A stretch of 64,000 nt of DNA from Amblyornis subalaris (GCA_018881555.1 JACAXG010000002.1:17974077-18038076); one strand, 5' to 3'; shown: positions 12,644-27,180, counted from the stretch's first letter. Notes: generated from the letters alone by a model not told the origin. A program made the numbers and translations.

Positions 12644-14982
12644 TAAAAATGACTGGCAGCAATATGCCCTTCTGAAGCTGGCATACTTCTCCCTTAGCTC
12701 TTCCACTTGCACNTAGACACATACAGTCAAACTCGTGCAGCAGCCTGTCACATGCAATTTGTATTCTTTGTTTGAGAAGCAGCCTATAGACAAAACTCAT
12801 TTGCTTCTCCCTTTTGTGGCATTAAGCTATTACTGAGGGGATTTNGGAGGCGTGGATGGGTTAGGCACCTGATTTCTGCTGACTTGAGTAGGAATCAAGG
12901 CAAGTGCTACTGCCTCTGGTGACTGAAAATCTCCTCACAGGTCTTGGCTCGCTGAAAGCCTCTTCATTTTGTTTTGATAAGGATGAATAAGTCTTAAAAT
13001 AAGGAGTGCGTGGTCTTTGGGGGTGAAGGCCTTGTCTTGTTAAAGCTCTTAGGATTGTACCTCTGTTTTGGGNTTTTTTTTTTCCTTCTTTTAGTAGCTG
13101 CTTGTTTTCTGAGGTGCAAGTTTGGCTTTCCCGGTGCTGACAGGGAGATTAATGGTCAGGATCCCAGTCGGTGCTGGGCAGCTGTTTCTGCACCCACTGC
13201 CAGGGGTGCTGGGTTAGGAACAGTAGGTTCTGCCTGCTTTGCTCCCCCACAACACCTTCAAAGTTAATCTGCCTTTAGGCTTGTTTGCACTCCCTTCTTG
13301 AACAACATATGCTGTGTGCATTGTTTGCTTTTCAGGCTTTTAGTCAAGCAGAAAGGCAACTTTTGCACTTTATTCCAAAAGCGATGGAACTATTTTCCCC
13401 ATGTTCGTAATTTGACTTAGTAATGATCTTAACCATTTAGTAACTGCTGTAAAATAAGCTCAGGGGAAGAGTTTAAAAATTATTGTAGTTTAGGCATGCA
13501 CTGAAATGTACTTCTGCCTTACTGGAAGGCGCACAGGTATTCTGTGAAAGGACAGCATGAAGGCTCTTCACTGGGATTGCTAATGACAAGGCACAATAGC
13601 CTCAGTGCTGCCTTATTAGCTCAGTGTTACGAATGTGTTTCATGAAGTCTCCATCAATAGCATTGCCAGCTTTCAATATGTAGCAGGAGGAGCAAGGTCA
13701 CCATTAAGGACTTGACTCATGGAGTTGTGGGGAAAAGCTCACACCTCCTCCAGGCCGGGCAGGCACTGTGCCGTGCCAGTGGAGGAGGCTCGCCCTGGAG
13801 CGAGGGCAGGCAGCATTGGTCCCGCAGCCCTGAGGGCTGTGTCGGGGATAGACAGCTTCCTTGTGGATAAGGCAGGAGACATAGCCTGATCCTGTGGGTG
13901 GGGATTAGAGCCAGAGGCTGACAAAGGAGTGTACTGAATGAGTTTATATCTTGGCCATGTACCTTGCTGGATGGTGGTACACTTTTGGGAAGTGCTGGTG
14001 AGTCTCCCATCCTGACAGTCCTGGACGATATGTATGGGGTGCTGTTTGCCCCCTCCAGGCTGGCTTTTCATGCCTTCTGCACACAGTTGATGCTGCTGAG
14101 CCTGGGGTCTTTCCTCAGCCTGACCCCTTATGCAAGCATTGGCACAGCCTTTCCCTCCTATCCTGCTAGACAGACAAGTTTCAGCATCCCCGTTCTCCTG
14201 CTGCAGCAGCCTGGGGAGTGAGCCCTTCGGGGTGCTGGGGTACCACCGGGGTGTGGGTGCACAGCCTGAACCCCAGCTGCTCAGGCAGCCCCCTGACGCA
14301 GCGTGAGCACGGTCAGCTGACTGTGTTGTGGCTTGAATGCTTGCTCACATCCCCTTGGGTCTGGGCTCTAATCCTGGCTTGAAATTTTATATTGACAGAG
14401 TTAATTCCTGACTGCTTCAGACTGCAGAAACTGGTCTCTGATAAGGCTGTGTTTAATAAGGATATTTGTGGTAAAGAGCTTTGTTGGCTAGACAGAGCTT
14501 TACCTTGCCGAGCTCTGCTCTGGCAGACGAGGAAGAGGAGGTCCCCTCCCAGCACACTCCCTTCTTGCAGCCAGGAGACAGGGAGGGATGGGGGGGTGAT
14601 ACTTTTTCTTCCTTCCAAAAAAATAGCCACAAAATATCTTTACACAGTTGACTGCAAGCAGCACACCGAGCCAGAGTAAATGTACTGCTGCAGTAAGCCT
14701 AAACTCTTAAGCAAATGCCAAAAATAAGGCAGCCTGCCTTACTTTTTCCACCTTACATAGCAGTTTCCAACCACATCAAGTGAAAAGTCTAGGTGGGTGT
14801 ATAGTGTTTATCATCACTGAGTAATACACATTACATTAGCTGGGACGTTTGTTTTGTTCCTGACTACTGGTTTTAAAATAGTTTTAGTGAGTGCAGGAAA
14901 AATTATTTACATTTATATTGCCACCTAAGAGATAGGAGCATGTTCCTGATTTGGGGAGGAAAACTGGGAATGTAAGGAATAA

Positions 14983-15005
14983 TTTTTTTTTTAATTTTTT
15001 TTTTC
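14983..15005. repeat. T-rich tract
   Basis: Two T runs separated by AA, followed by a C-rich pyrimidine stretch, give a mostly homopyrimidine segment of about 30 nt. It could be a decayed poly(A) tail on the minus strand, but no element body is recognisable next to it. Confidence 0.55.
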
Positions 15006-17629
15006 CTTCCCCCTTTCACTACAACTGCAAGTGGATTGAAAGGCAGACTGTGGAAGTGCAGTATCCAGCAGTGCAGGTTTGCTTTCTGTGAGATCATGTC
15101 AGAGGGGTTTCTGTGCCTGCATTCATCTGCAACAATTGCATCCTCCAATATTTGAAAGTTGTTTACGTAGGTGGCAGCAAAATTTTATGTCCAGGGCAAT
15201 GAAAAATTGTAAACAGTTTCACATCCAAAACCATACTGTCACTGGTCCATGGCAAGAAATGGATTGAGGAGGTCCATGAAAGCGAAGTGAGAGACAAAGT
15301 TTGAGTCTATCCTTTCTTTTCAGGCTCTGAAAGTCAGAAATATACCAAATACAGACCCAGAGGATATGTAGGAGCTAGCATAAGGGGAATGCTGGTGCAT
15401 CTGGAAGTGCTGGACAAAGAAAACCTTGTTACCTTGTGGTGCCTTAGCCTTTGATGCATTCATTTCAGTCACAGGATGTCCAAGTTTAGCCAGGAGTTGG
15501 CAGCCAGATGGACCGCAAGGCAGTTCACAGAGTGACTCAGTCTAGGCAAGCTTGAAGAGTCATTCACATAAAGGTAACCTATTACAGTATTTTCATAGAA
15601 TTTTTTTTTTTTCCCAGGGTTTTCGTGTTTTTGTGGTAGTGCTTGGGTTTTTGTTCATGGTAGTTTTCCAGCTGATCATTGCTACCTCCCTTCTCTTCTA
15701 ACTGGTCGTGCCTCCACCTCAGCAGAATGGAGATACAGGGCTTTTGTTTGCCTGATCCAACGCCTGGCTGTTGTTGGTGGCCAGGCAGTCTTGCCTTTTC
15801 CAGGAGCTGTCAGGCAAAAGTATGGTCAATGTAAAAATTGTGACAACATCCCAGTATTTCCTCCCCACCCTCCTACTCCTTTGCTGTCTGTGTTAGCATC
15901 ATGAGGGACTGAGAGGCACCTGTGGTGTGTGATTTAAGGCGTTCATCCTGCCACTCATTGCTTGGCGTGAGCTGTTTCTGTTTCTGCAGTCAGACAAACT
16001 CTTTAGGAACAACTGTTTCACATGACCTTTCTTTCTAGAAAGCTGTGGTCTTGAAGCTGTATCACATGGTGGTGATGGTGTTTTTCTCCAAAATGAGGAA
16101 GGTAGGAAAAACACTGTATTTATTTATGCTGGCTTTTCTCAAGAGGGAGCTGAACAGGAAGGTTTCTCCTCTGAGTCAGGGTAGACAGATTTCTCCTTTG
16201 NATTGAGAGTTATCAGTTTCTTATCTTGTCATTTGATGCCTGTTAAATTGCTGTGGAAGCACCAGAGTGAGGAGCTAGTGATCTTTTTTAGAAGTAAAAG
16301 AAATTAAGAAAATGAAGGATTAAATAGTTTATTCTCTGAGGCTGAAATTACAGATATTAAGGGCTTTGTCTGTTTTATTGGTAGAGAAACCTTTATTGTT
16401 TGTTACAAGTAATTTATTTGAGAAAGGCAAGAAGAAAGTCTGTAGCCCCTTTTTGTTGGTAGAGATGAATTATNGCTTTGTTGCTACTACTAATTCCTCT
16501 TTCCATACCTTCTTGTCTGCCTGCCTTCCCCCTCATTTGGGGCATAAGTGCTTGCCTCCAGTCACCTTATTAGAAACACCATGGTCTTGAGATAAATTTC
16601 TGCTTTTTCATATGCTATAATTATAATTTGGTTTATTTCTCTGGGCATGCAAAGATGAGAACAGCTTGCATAGAGCTTGTAATCCTAGTGATGAAAAGGG
16701 AGAAATTCAAGGAAAAAATAACTTCAGGGAGAGGGAAGAGGAGAAAATCGTTGTGGTCCAACTTCAGATGCCTCTGGGCCTCACATGAGTAGCNGGGCAG
16801 TTTTGATCTTGGGGGCTCTGAAAGAAGCCTCAGGTCTCAGGATGCCTCAGGAGCCTCAACTCCCACCTCGGACATCCAGGATGCCTAAAGGTGGGCAGTG
16901 GGGCTTGTCCCTCTCTTTCTTGCCTTCTATCCCCCCAGCATGGTGTGCATCTCCAGCTGGGGATGGAGAGCGTGTATGCCCCAGTACTGGGATGGTTACT
17001 TCAGGGATGTGTGTGGTTGGTTTACTATCAAAGTAGTTTTAAAAACAACCAGGCAGGCAAGACAGTGGCTGCTAGTAAAATGACTTTGGGCAGATGCCTC
17101 AGGAGGGATTAAGATACAATGCCGAAGCTATTAACTGGGAAGATCCTACCTCCTCAGCTCCAGATTTTTTTGCCAGTGTTAAGGAGGAACAGATCAAAGG
17201 AAATGCAAACAGTTAAAAAAACTCTCCAGGCAGAAAGGAAGCAGTTGTTCGAGAGCCCCTCACCAGGATCAGACACCTGTCAGTGAGTTTGCAGGAATCT
17301 CAGCTTCTCAGCAGCTCCTGGAACATATGTTGGCATGGGACCGAGCTAGGAGAGACAGACATCCTCTTTTGAGTCCGTTTTAGAAAACGTTATGCTGCCT
17401 GCCTTCTGTTAGTAGTAAACCGTATTTTGATTTGAGAGAGCTGTTTCATGGGGCCACTGGCACCAGCAGCCAATGGGGCTCGAGGTCCCTGAGGGCTGTG
17501 CCTCGGAGCTGTGGTCCCCACGTCTCAGTGGGCACTTTTGGAGAGGGAGAAGGGATGCAGCCACGCTGGGGAGTGTTTCTGTTGCAGGTTGATGCTCTGT
17601 CATGCACTGACTCTTTTTCTTCACTGAAA

Positions 17630-17808
17630 GGTCGGTCAGGCATGGGAACAGGCTGCCCAGGAAAGTGGTGGAATTGCCATTCGTAAAAAACTGTGTGGAT
17701 GTGGCACTTAGGGACATGGTTTAGTGATGAACGTGCTGGGTTTAGGTTAATGGTTAGGCTTGATGATCTTAGGTCTTTTCCAGCCTTAATGGTTCTATGA
17801 TTCTATGA
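17630..17808 (+). mobile_element. CR1 LINE 3' end fragment
   Basis: The copy starts in the GGGAACAGGCTGCCCAGGAA block of the CR1 3' region and ends in TTGATGATCTTAGGTCTTTT, CCAGCC, then two ATTCTATG-type units ending at 17808. It is a 5'-truncated, diverged copy of about 180 bp in the long intron, in sense orientation. Confidence 0.88.
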
Positions 17809-20800
17809 CCCCTGCATACCCCAGGGGAAGCAGTAAATCCTTGCTGGCCCTTNAGAAGGAGGGTGCAGTGGGACTTGGGCAGGTAAGGTCAGGCACCTCC
17901 CAGTCCTCCAGCAGCAGTGCTGCGTCCTTTGTGTGAGGCAGTTATGGCCACAGGTACCTGGAAAGCCTTCAGCTCAAGGCATGTAGCTCCCGGAAGCCTG
18001 AGATTTTTGAGCAGTTTCCTTTTCAGTCTTTCCTGCCTTNTCTGAGCATTTTAAAAATCTACTTTTCCAGTGAACAAGAGTCTCAGTCTTTCCCCTTGTG
18101 CTTCCTCGCCTCTCCCACTCCAGAAAAAAGAGTTGCTTGGCCTCACTGGCAGACAGTCTCTCATAAATCTCCATGGGCCAGATAGTTTGTAATTTATTGC
18201 CCACTTTACCCTACTGAATATTTTCATATTACTCCTGTTACTTGCTGGTCTGATTTTGCTGTCCATTTTCCCATTCCTACCCTTTTAGGAAAATATTTAT
18301 CCAAGACCTTCCACACACGTAAAAATCCTCAATTTAGATGCGTCAGTTTTGAAGTCCGTATCATCTACTTTGAGGATGGTTTGTCCCCCTTGACTTTGAC
18401 TTCTCCCTAATAGAAATCTGTGTTGCAGAGGAATCTGTGGCTATTGGGTTGCTTCCTGCCTCTGCTAGCAGCGTTACTTGAAGNCTCTGAACTTAGGAGG
18501 CTTAAACTATGTCCTTTCCTGGATCTCTCCTGCCACATGTCATGTCTTGTATGTGAAGTTGTTTATTTGGCTAAATGATGGCAGTCTCTGGCTTTCGCTA
18601 TCTCTGCAGACGCATATGGTCCTGCTGATAGAGTCATGCGTGTCTGCCTCAGATTTGTGGGCGACAGTGGCATGTGCAGAAAGAAATGGGTGGAGTTGGC
18701 TGCACTGTACGGCGTGCAAGGCTCTGCAAAATCCCTATCTGTGGGAATTGCTAGTCAGCTCTTATCAGTCACGTCCTGATGCAGTGAGTTGTAGAAATCA
18801 AATTAGCAGACAAGTCAATTGCTTACGTCAGTCAGAAGTTTTGCAGTGGGGATGATGTGATAGCCCAGGGCCCCTCACTGGGTTGCCTTCCTGGGTTTGA
18901 TTACAAGGGCTGTAACAGAATGAAAACCTGACAGTGCAGTTTCATTTCTGTCCCGCTCTTTGGTTTTACTTCTTTCCTGCTCAAAACACTTTTTCTCACT
19001 GTCATTTGGGGCAAGCAGAGCGGAAACTCTGTCCTTGCTATAAAAGTAGAGAAAGCTCTGCCCTGTTATTTTATAAAACAAGTTGTGACATACCACACGG
19101 TTCCTCACATCACTCAGTAGTTCATTAGTCTGTCACTGTACAAGCATACTAAATGACAAGCTAAAAAACACAAGACAGTACAACAGGCCATTAAAATTCG
19201 TATAGGATATCAAATATTCAAAGTGAGGGATGTAAAAAGAAACCGTTTGCTGTAAATACTAATGCCTGTAGTTGCATAAACATAATGAAGAAGTGCTGTG
19301 CACCACCAAGCCGTGGACTGGTGCTGACAATTCCACAACTGTCTGGGAATCCCTGTAGTTATTTATTTCCAGAGAGNTGCTACCACTTCAGGAAAAGGTC
19401 TCCTTCAGAAGCTCCAGCCTGTCATGTGAGCCTCTTCTCCTAAACAAACACCGTGGCTAACTTGAAATTGGAGGCAAGATCAATTACTTTCAAGTTCTCA
19501 GTGTCATGGAGTAGCAAGACATGGTGTTATGCGTTTCTTGTGTCCAGGGTGAAAGCAATGGACCTCAGGCTTAAGATTTTGGAGGGCTTTTTTTTTTTNT
19601 TTCCTGTACTGCTTTCTCTGGAATATTAACATCATTTGTCATGATATCCTCTAGTAATTCTTAACTTTCTTCAAAACTGCAAATGCCTATATTAGCAAAG
19701 AGGGACTGAACTTCCCAAGCACAGGCAACAAGGTAGCCTTTAGGTTTTAAGGGCAGGCCTTCTCAAATAAAGCCTCAGAGCCTTCATCGGATCTTTCAAC
19801 AACAAATCCCGAATTCAGTTTCAGCTTCATCCCACCTTTGGGAAGAATATCTAACCTTAAATGCAAAAACTTAAGGCAATGGAGAATCCACCCCACCTTC
19901 AAGTGTGTTTTTCCAAAGGTTAATTACCTTTGCTGCTAATATGTACACGTTATTCCTGCTGTGGTTTTGGTTTCCAAATACTTGGGCCTTGTTAAGGCTT
20001 TGTCTGCTATTAATATAGTCCCCAGCCTCCTCTACCCAAATCTGTAATAAATTAGTTTTCAAGGCTTTTGTCTGCAGCGATTCTAAAAATAATTTCTTAT
20101 TGGAATCCAATTGAATCCAAGGGAAGCGAGGTGATAATCAAATGATGTCACCCTCACGTCTTGCACTGCATCTCGCTGCCTGCCAAAACTAGCAACTGTT
20201 GCTATGTACCCAGGGGAAGGTGATACTCCCAGCCTTTTCTTGGTGCTGGAAAGCTCTCCTTTCCAGTGCTTGTCAGGCCTCTGGGAGCTGCTGACGTCTG
20301 TTCCGGGCTTTTCATTTTACCCTTATGTGTTGGAGTAGTCATGGAGAAACATGGATCGTGGCCTCCTGTAGGATGCTTTGAATTTTGCCTGTTGCTGAAG
20401 AAGACTGTTTCTCTAAACCAGTGCAAATCTGGAGGACTGATGGGATTTAGCCCATTAAGGGCCTCTATTGCAGTGCTTGGGTTGTGGGGTGGAGACCTTG
20501 CTGCAGCATGTGTGGCAATGCCNGAAAAGCCATGCATCAGGACAGTGGCGTAACACCATGATATTTCCCAGACAGTTTATTTCTTTTTCTCAGTAGCACC
20601 TCTGAAAATCTGGGTGATGGTGGGACTCATGCCCCAGCTTTTAACTTCCAGAAGTTAAAAATACCCCACCAGAAGAGCAGAGGTCATTATTGTTCGACAC
20701 ATGGGCACCCAGAGGTTCTTCAATAACAAACCTAATCCCGTTGTCAGCAGTAGGAGGGTGATGCAGCAGGTTGCTTCTCTCTCCAGTAAGGATCAGCGTG

Positions 20801-23800
20801 AACCAGGGGATTCAGCATGTAGAAGATGATGTTCAGCACGTCACAGTTGTCAACAAAGCAAGAGTTGTGGATTTTTTTTTCCCATGCTCTCCTAGCATTG
20901 GCCATTGGGAGCATACTCCCCTGCATTGGCCATACTCTTTGCATAGGAGTCACTAAACGTTGTGCCCTCCTCTGGCTCTGCCAGCTGGCCCCTGCCCCAG
21001 TGGGAGGGGAGCTGCAGGTGTGAGGCTTCTCCGTGCCTGCTTGTGTCCCCAGATGACTTCCACACACCTGGGACTCAGGGTGGAAACCTGGGAGTGAAAC
21101 AAGTCAAACGTTCGTAAGGCTCCATCCGGTCAGTGCCAGTGTGTCTTGGCAGTCATTCCCTGCCCTGTCTGTGTTTAAAAGGCATTGCTTACAGCTTTTG
21201 TCTTCATTTTGCTATGGTTGTTATCTAAACATGCAAGCTCTGTCTTTGTGGTTTTGGGCAGTGTAAGGGAGTTGAATCTTAGGCAACCTGAGCTACGATC
21301 CTGGTTTTGTACAGGACTTCATTTTTTGTTTCAAACATGCATGGCTGCAAGTAGCATTGTACTGAGTTCCAGCAATGTCCTAGTTCTGTGGAGGGAGTGG
21401 GGGACAGAGAGGGGCAGAGCAGAAGAAAGCACTCTGTGTTCACTGGCTGGCGTACCAGAATGATGGGGTAGGGTTGAAGCACCGAGGCGTTTTATGGTGT
21501 TACAATTCCCAGAGACTCTTTCCCAAGCATGTACACTGTCCCAATATATAGCAACAATCCAGAGCTAATTGACATGTAAGTGCCACAGGGGAGTAAAGTT
21601 ATTTAAAGTTGTTATTTTGTCTTTCACCAAGTGAAAAAAACCAAAGTTATCTAGGTAGAAAAAAGAAGAGGAGGAAAAACCCAGCAGACTACCAAACTGT
21701 GACTCGTTCAGACTAGCTTGTGAAAGTATCTTGAGGTCATCTTTCTTGAAAGCTTTTGAAATTTGAAGACTATGGTCTCTCGTCTCTTGGCACTCTGCCG
21801 ATTCCTTCTCCTCCTCCTAGCAGATTCTGCCTAACACTTGCCCCTTTTTTCCAGTTTTAAATACCCTGAATCACAGAGCTTGCTCATTTTCTTCATTCAG
21901 GTCTAAGGCCTTAAGGACTGTGTTGAAGTAATGAAGAGGACAGCATGTACTGGATGTTGGAGCCAAGGGAGAGGGGGTGTGGGCAGAGAGAAGAGATGAC
22001 CCTGCTTCCAGGCTTTGGTCCTAATCCTGAAAACTTTTTCTCATGTGAAGAGTCCTGCAGAGGTCAGCCAGACATTTTGCACGAACAGTGACTTATTTGC
22101 TATTTGGCATCATGCTGGAATTATGCTTAAAGTAGTCATAAAAACATGGCCAGAGGTTGTGATAAGGCGTGGATGGGGTGCTTGCAGCCAACTCAACAGG
22201 GAGTCTGCTGAAGACATGCATGGGATTAATTAAATAGAAATTTTGCTTGTTTGGCAAGCGTGGCTGAGTTTGGCTAAATTCTAGGACTCAGAGAAAAAAA
22301 GATTATATAAATGCAGTGCCACCAGTGTCCAACGTGCACTCCCTGGCATTGCCCTCAAGGAGGAAGGTTAGTCCAAGCACGCATGATCTGGCCAGGAATT
22401 ATCTGCCCAGGTGGCCCAGTTCCCTGCATGCCAGTATCTTGTGCACTCCCGTGTTTGGCTATAAATCAAGAGGCAGCGTTCCGAACCACCCCGTGATCGT
22501 GTTGCATTTGTGATTACATTGTTGGCTCTTGCAGTGGGAACCATTTGTTGGGGCCTGGAGGCGCAAAGCAGCTCGCCTGGTGCAGCCCTGAGCCAGGGCT
22601 ATTGCTGACAAACATGACCTTATGAAAACAAGCAAAAATTTCACTCTGTTGTGCTCTTACGACTACATATAGGGTCTCCTAATACAGACGGCCTTGCCAG
22701 GTAGCTGCAGTTGATTTCCTGAAGAATCAGCTTCAGTCCTTACTTTTCTGCTGGACAGATATTTTCTAGCATGTGCACATTTTTCTTAGATACTTCACTA
22801 AGACGCAACTTGTGACATGGAGTCCAAAGTGCCCAGCGCTTGTGCAGTGTTGGAAAAAAGATGCTCCTCTGTACATACGGCTGTAAGGTTTCTTACCATC
22901 CTGACTTTAATTGCTTTTGACACACACATTTGAGGGCAGTGGGGCAGCGGGGAGAAGGTGGGGGGACAACTCTTCAGTGTGAGTTAAACAAGAGGAACCC
23001 AAGTGCTGCCTGGTCCAGCTCATGCAGGCAGAGTGCCACGGGGGCAACAGCTGATGAAAATGGCAGCTGCTGCAGATGCAGGAAAAGACAATTACCCAGC
23101 TGCTCCCTCCTGCCGCCTTCCCCTGTGCTGACAGCATAGCTGTTTGTCCTGCTGGATCCTTGGGTGGCTATCACAACCCATCTCCCTGAAGACCCAGAGT
23201 ATGGTGAAAGGCTGGGCCGCCTCCCAGCCTCTTCCTCCTTATTTGTGTGTCACAGGAGGAAAAAACCTAGATGGAAATAGGTTGTCCAGGGTCATCCTGT
23301 TGTAGTTATGATGATGGCAACAATTCACAGCTGAAGCATTTGATTTGTTAACCTTATAAAAAGATTCCATTAAATACTGTATTTAGCTCCTCAGGGGAAG
23401 TAGCCTAGTTTCTTTTTCATTTTTCTCTTCTCATCCCTGAGCTGTGACTCAGCTGTCACTCTCCTGTGGAAGGGCTGCTGGTGTTACAGCTGTGATTGGA
23501 TGGCACCAAAAACCCATTTCTGCTGAAAATAATTAATATGGTGCATTTTCACCTCAAAAAGAGCCTGTTACAAAACTACTAGATGGTTTTCATTAACTTT
23601 TGCAAGCTTTGAAACTTGCCTGTGAACAAAATCGGGTATTTCTGTATATCTCCTCCTGTCTATCCTTGTCAACAAGGCAAAGTCTAGCAAAGACTGGTGC
23701 GTTTCTACTCTACACATTTAGGGCATTCTTGTTCAAGCACACAAAGTACTTCACATGCATTTAGACACATACAAAAAAAGCCTTTGTAGGTGAGAATGTC

Positions 23801-25882
23801 ACTTTGCACCAGGCACATGAGCAGATCCTTGTGAACAGAATTAGCTTCCTCTAGCTCTGAAGAAAGTCAGACTGGAGACAAGCGTGGACTCTTCCATCTC
23901 ATTAATTTTTTCATTCCCCACTTTTCTAACCTTAACCAGAAAGTAGCCTGGTTAATTTCTTTTTTTTCTAGATATCCCATCTCCTCTAAACTTTAATCAC
24001 AGGGGAAAAAGAAAGGAAATAAAAAGCACAAAACTAGTTATTGTTATTCCATTTTATATTTTGCGTATCATCTCATATTGTAAAAGTATTATCAGACCTG
24101 TCATAATGTATGTGCACCTCAGGGTGCTTGGTAGTGGGTCCTTTCCCCTTCCGAAGGAGGGAAAATATCCCCACAAGTATTTGCCAGTGCTCACTCTTTT
24201 TGCCCTCGTCTATTCAACTGCAACTTGAAGGTGCTTGTTTCTTGAGTACTTTTGTTATGAAAATGATACCTGGCATACTTAGGAGGCCTTGCATTCTTGA
24301 GCAATGAATGCTGTGAACAGTGTCATAAGAAAAAGATGAGGTACAAAGGCATCATCATTCTTGGCATTGTCCTTTAAAATTTGCCCTGCGTCCTGAACGT
24401 GTAGGTGTTGAAAAAGGGCTTACTTCAAGCAGTGTAGTTCCACTAATGCTACTCAACATTTTTTTCCCTAAAAACAGGATGTGGCCCGTGTCCACCCAAC
24501 CCATGTGGGATCTGGGATAGTTCCTCTAAGAGGCAGAAAGTCATCTGAGTGAACATGTATCTGGAGGAATTGTGGGGCCACCTCAGAGTCCATAGACCTA
24601 CTGCAACACATAGATTTTGAGTCAGCAAGTCAAAACTTAAAAATTTCCAGAGCATAGGATGGTGTCTGTGAAGTTGCCTCNGTGCCAGTCCTGAAGGGCA
24701 GGCAAGGCAAGGCTGGTTTGTGCTAGCAAATTAAACCAAACCAAGTCTCTTGATTTTATTTTCTGTAGCGTCTTTATGGAATTAATGTTTCTGTGTCTGC
24801 CTTTTGAGGCTGTAAACTTTCAGATGCAAGTGTCTTCTACGAAGTCCTTCCCACACTTGGAGCTCAACCAGACTGCATCCTACAGGGTAGATAATTCTTG
24901 TCGTAGTACCTAGTGATGACTTGCTGTTGGCACAGTCAAGGTCCTAAAACCCATTGCCCTGTGGCTCCACAGCCATCTCTGAAAAATGTCCCAGTCTATG
25001 GTATGGAGCAATACAAGGACCCCAGCATGGCCTGAGTGTTGGCCTTGAGGGGAATTACTCATGTGTATAGATTCAAACCCAGAACATGAAAAGGCTCCTC
25101 CACTCATCATTCTGTTATTCAGGCTCTGGTGTCGGGGTGGGGCGTGAACAAAGCATAAAGTGCCGAAGCATTTTGACACAGTCTAGCTTTAGGCTCAACA
25201 TTCAGCACTTGTGATGGTGATTGTATTGATGACAGTGGTCTTATTTTCTCAAATTAGGTAAACAGCTTAAAAAAAGTGTGTGAGGGGGAAGGTGACTTTC
25301 ATACTTGTGCATTTAGCTGGATTGTGAGGTTTCTGGGATGGTGCTGCTGCCAGTTACATGTGAAACAGGAATGTCCTGCTTGCTATAGCAAAGGGCTGAT
25401 TCACTGGCAGTGTAATAGGTGTCATATTCCCTTTTGACAGCTCCTCGGGTGTATTTTGCCGCTGCAGTAAACAGAAAATAAATTTTAAAAAATCCAGTAG
25501 AACCAGTAACATGCAAATCGTCTGAGTGAGGTGAGGTGAGGTTCAATGAAAACTAAAACAGTTCATAAGTGGGGTTAGGTGAGGCTGGGATGAGNGTGGA
25601 GAGGTAGAGTTTGGTTTGAGTGAGGATGAGCGCTCTGAAGCTGCCCTGCCCTGGGAGGCACCAGGAGTGACCGTCCNGAAACCTCCCTCCTGTTGGATGA
25701 GTTCCACCTCCACCAGCAGAGAGGGTCAGGCACTCCCAGANGAGAACAGGAAGACAGGCTGGTGGGCTTTGTCTCCTTTCTCCCCATGACTGTCAAGGGT
25801 GGCTGGTGTCACTAGCTCTGACATCAGGGCCCGACCTGGAGCTGCCCAGATTTTGAGTCTGTAGAAAAGCTTTTTCCATGGT

Positions 25883-25894
25883 GGGGGGGGGGGG
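25883..25894. repeat. Poly-G run (12 G)
   Basis: Twelve consecutive G in the long intron. Such runs can form G-quadruplexes and are prone to length errors in short-read assemblies. Confidence 0.85.
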
Positions 25895-26820
25895 AAGAGT
25901 TAAATGCTATAAACTTGGAGATTGCATCCAGGGCATAATAGCATGGAAACTAAAGCCATGTGCCTTGGGGTTGAGTTTCTGGGCAGACGTGGCTTTGAGA
26001 CTGAGTGCCCTGATGCAATGCATCAGTGGAAGTCAGATTAAAGAATGGGCTAGGGAAGGACTTCTGAAGTAACCCCACCTTGCTACTGCTCATATAAAAA
26101 TGGTGTGGAGATGGATATTTCTGTCCACCCATGTCATCTGGCACAGCATGAGCTTTGTGTATANAGAAAGCAAGTCTGTATGATTCTTCAAATATACTCC
26201 TAAGTGCAGTGCTTAAAGTATGTTCCCCAATGCAGAGGGAAAATGCAGGAAACTGTAGGAAACCAAGAGGCTAGGGAGGACCCTTGTGTTATTCTCAGGA
26301 CGAAAGCAGAATGCGGATCAGAATACATCAGAAGGAAAACTGATCACTTTCTACTTTCAAAAGGCATTAATATTTTACAGCTGCCATTATGTTTTGAAGA
26401 GTGCTCAGGTATTTATTGGTAGCTATCCAGTCCGGAGTCATGAAGGAGGAGATACCTGTTTTTCAAGTTGTTCTGTTCACGTATCCCTCGTCTCCTAATT
26501 CACACCCTGTCCACACCAGTGCTGCAGTAACTCAGTGAGTATTTGGAGTCACAGTTGTGTGTTCCCACACCAGCTGCCCTTTGTGAGGCTCCCAAGGGTT
26601 TTTTGCCTGTAAAAGGCAGCAGGTCAGACCCACTGAGAGCCATGCTTAGGTTCATCCCCAGCTCCCCCCAGAGCTCAGGACCATTCCCTTTGCCACCTCA
26701 GCTGCCAACTGAAGCGCATCATATTTTAAAATGCCTTTTGTTTTTAAAAATCAGATAGTATCTTCTGAGTCAATGATAAAGTAATTATGTGCTTAAAATA
26801 GTACAGGAGAGGGGTCCTGT

Positions 26821-27180
26821 TTCGGATTAGTCTTCGCAGCAGAAGTGCTGGGGGCTGGTTTGGAGGTTGCTTGCAGACTTTCTCGCGAGAAGGTCTCGGG
26901 TGCCTGTGCTGGCTTTTGAAAGGCTTGCTCAGGCCTGATCAAACCCGGTCAGACGNCAGCGTATCAGATCTATTCCTCTCATCAGTCACACGTGAGCCNT
27001 AGCTGTCACCAGATTCGCAGTTTAGTGTGCTCAGCTCAACACTTCCGATTAATCCAGGCTGGGTGTTTAACAATCTATCATTTCAGAGCTAGCACTTCGC
27101 AGAGCCGCGTGCAGGGCAGCCTTGAGCTTGGCTTCCAGGAGCCCTGGGATGCTGTCTTCACGCACACGGATTTTACTCGT
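26821..27180. promoter_or_regulatory. Weak CpG island, candidate internal promoter or enhancer
   Basis: A hand count over 360 bp gives 17 CpG, 53% G+C and an observed/expected ratio of about 0.67, which meets the classic minimum criteria for a CpG island. It includes the palindrome TCTCGCGAGA at 26881-26890. It lies 8.5 kb upstream of the main FOXO3 coding exon. No TATA box or initiator is obvious. It could drive an N-terminally shortened FOXO3 transcript, or be an enhancer or boundary element. Confidence 0.45.
26881..26890. promoter_or_regulatory. Palindromic CGCG element (BANP/ZBTB33-type motif)
   Basis: TCTCGCGAGA is a perfect 10-bp palindrome identical to the CGCG-element consensus found in vertebrate CpG-island promoters and bound by BANP (and reported for ZBTB33/Kaiso). 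With two CpGs in a CpG-depleted genome, a chance occurrence in 64 kb is unlikely. Most genomic copies lie within about 100 bp of transcription start sites. Confidence 0.55.
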
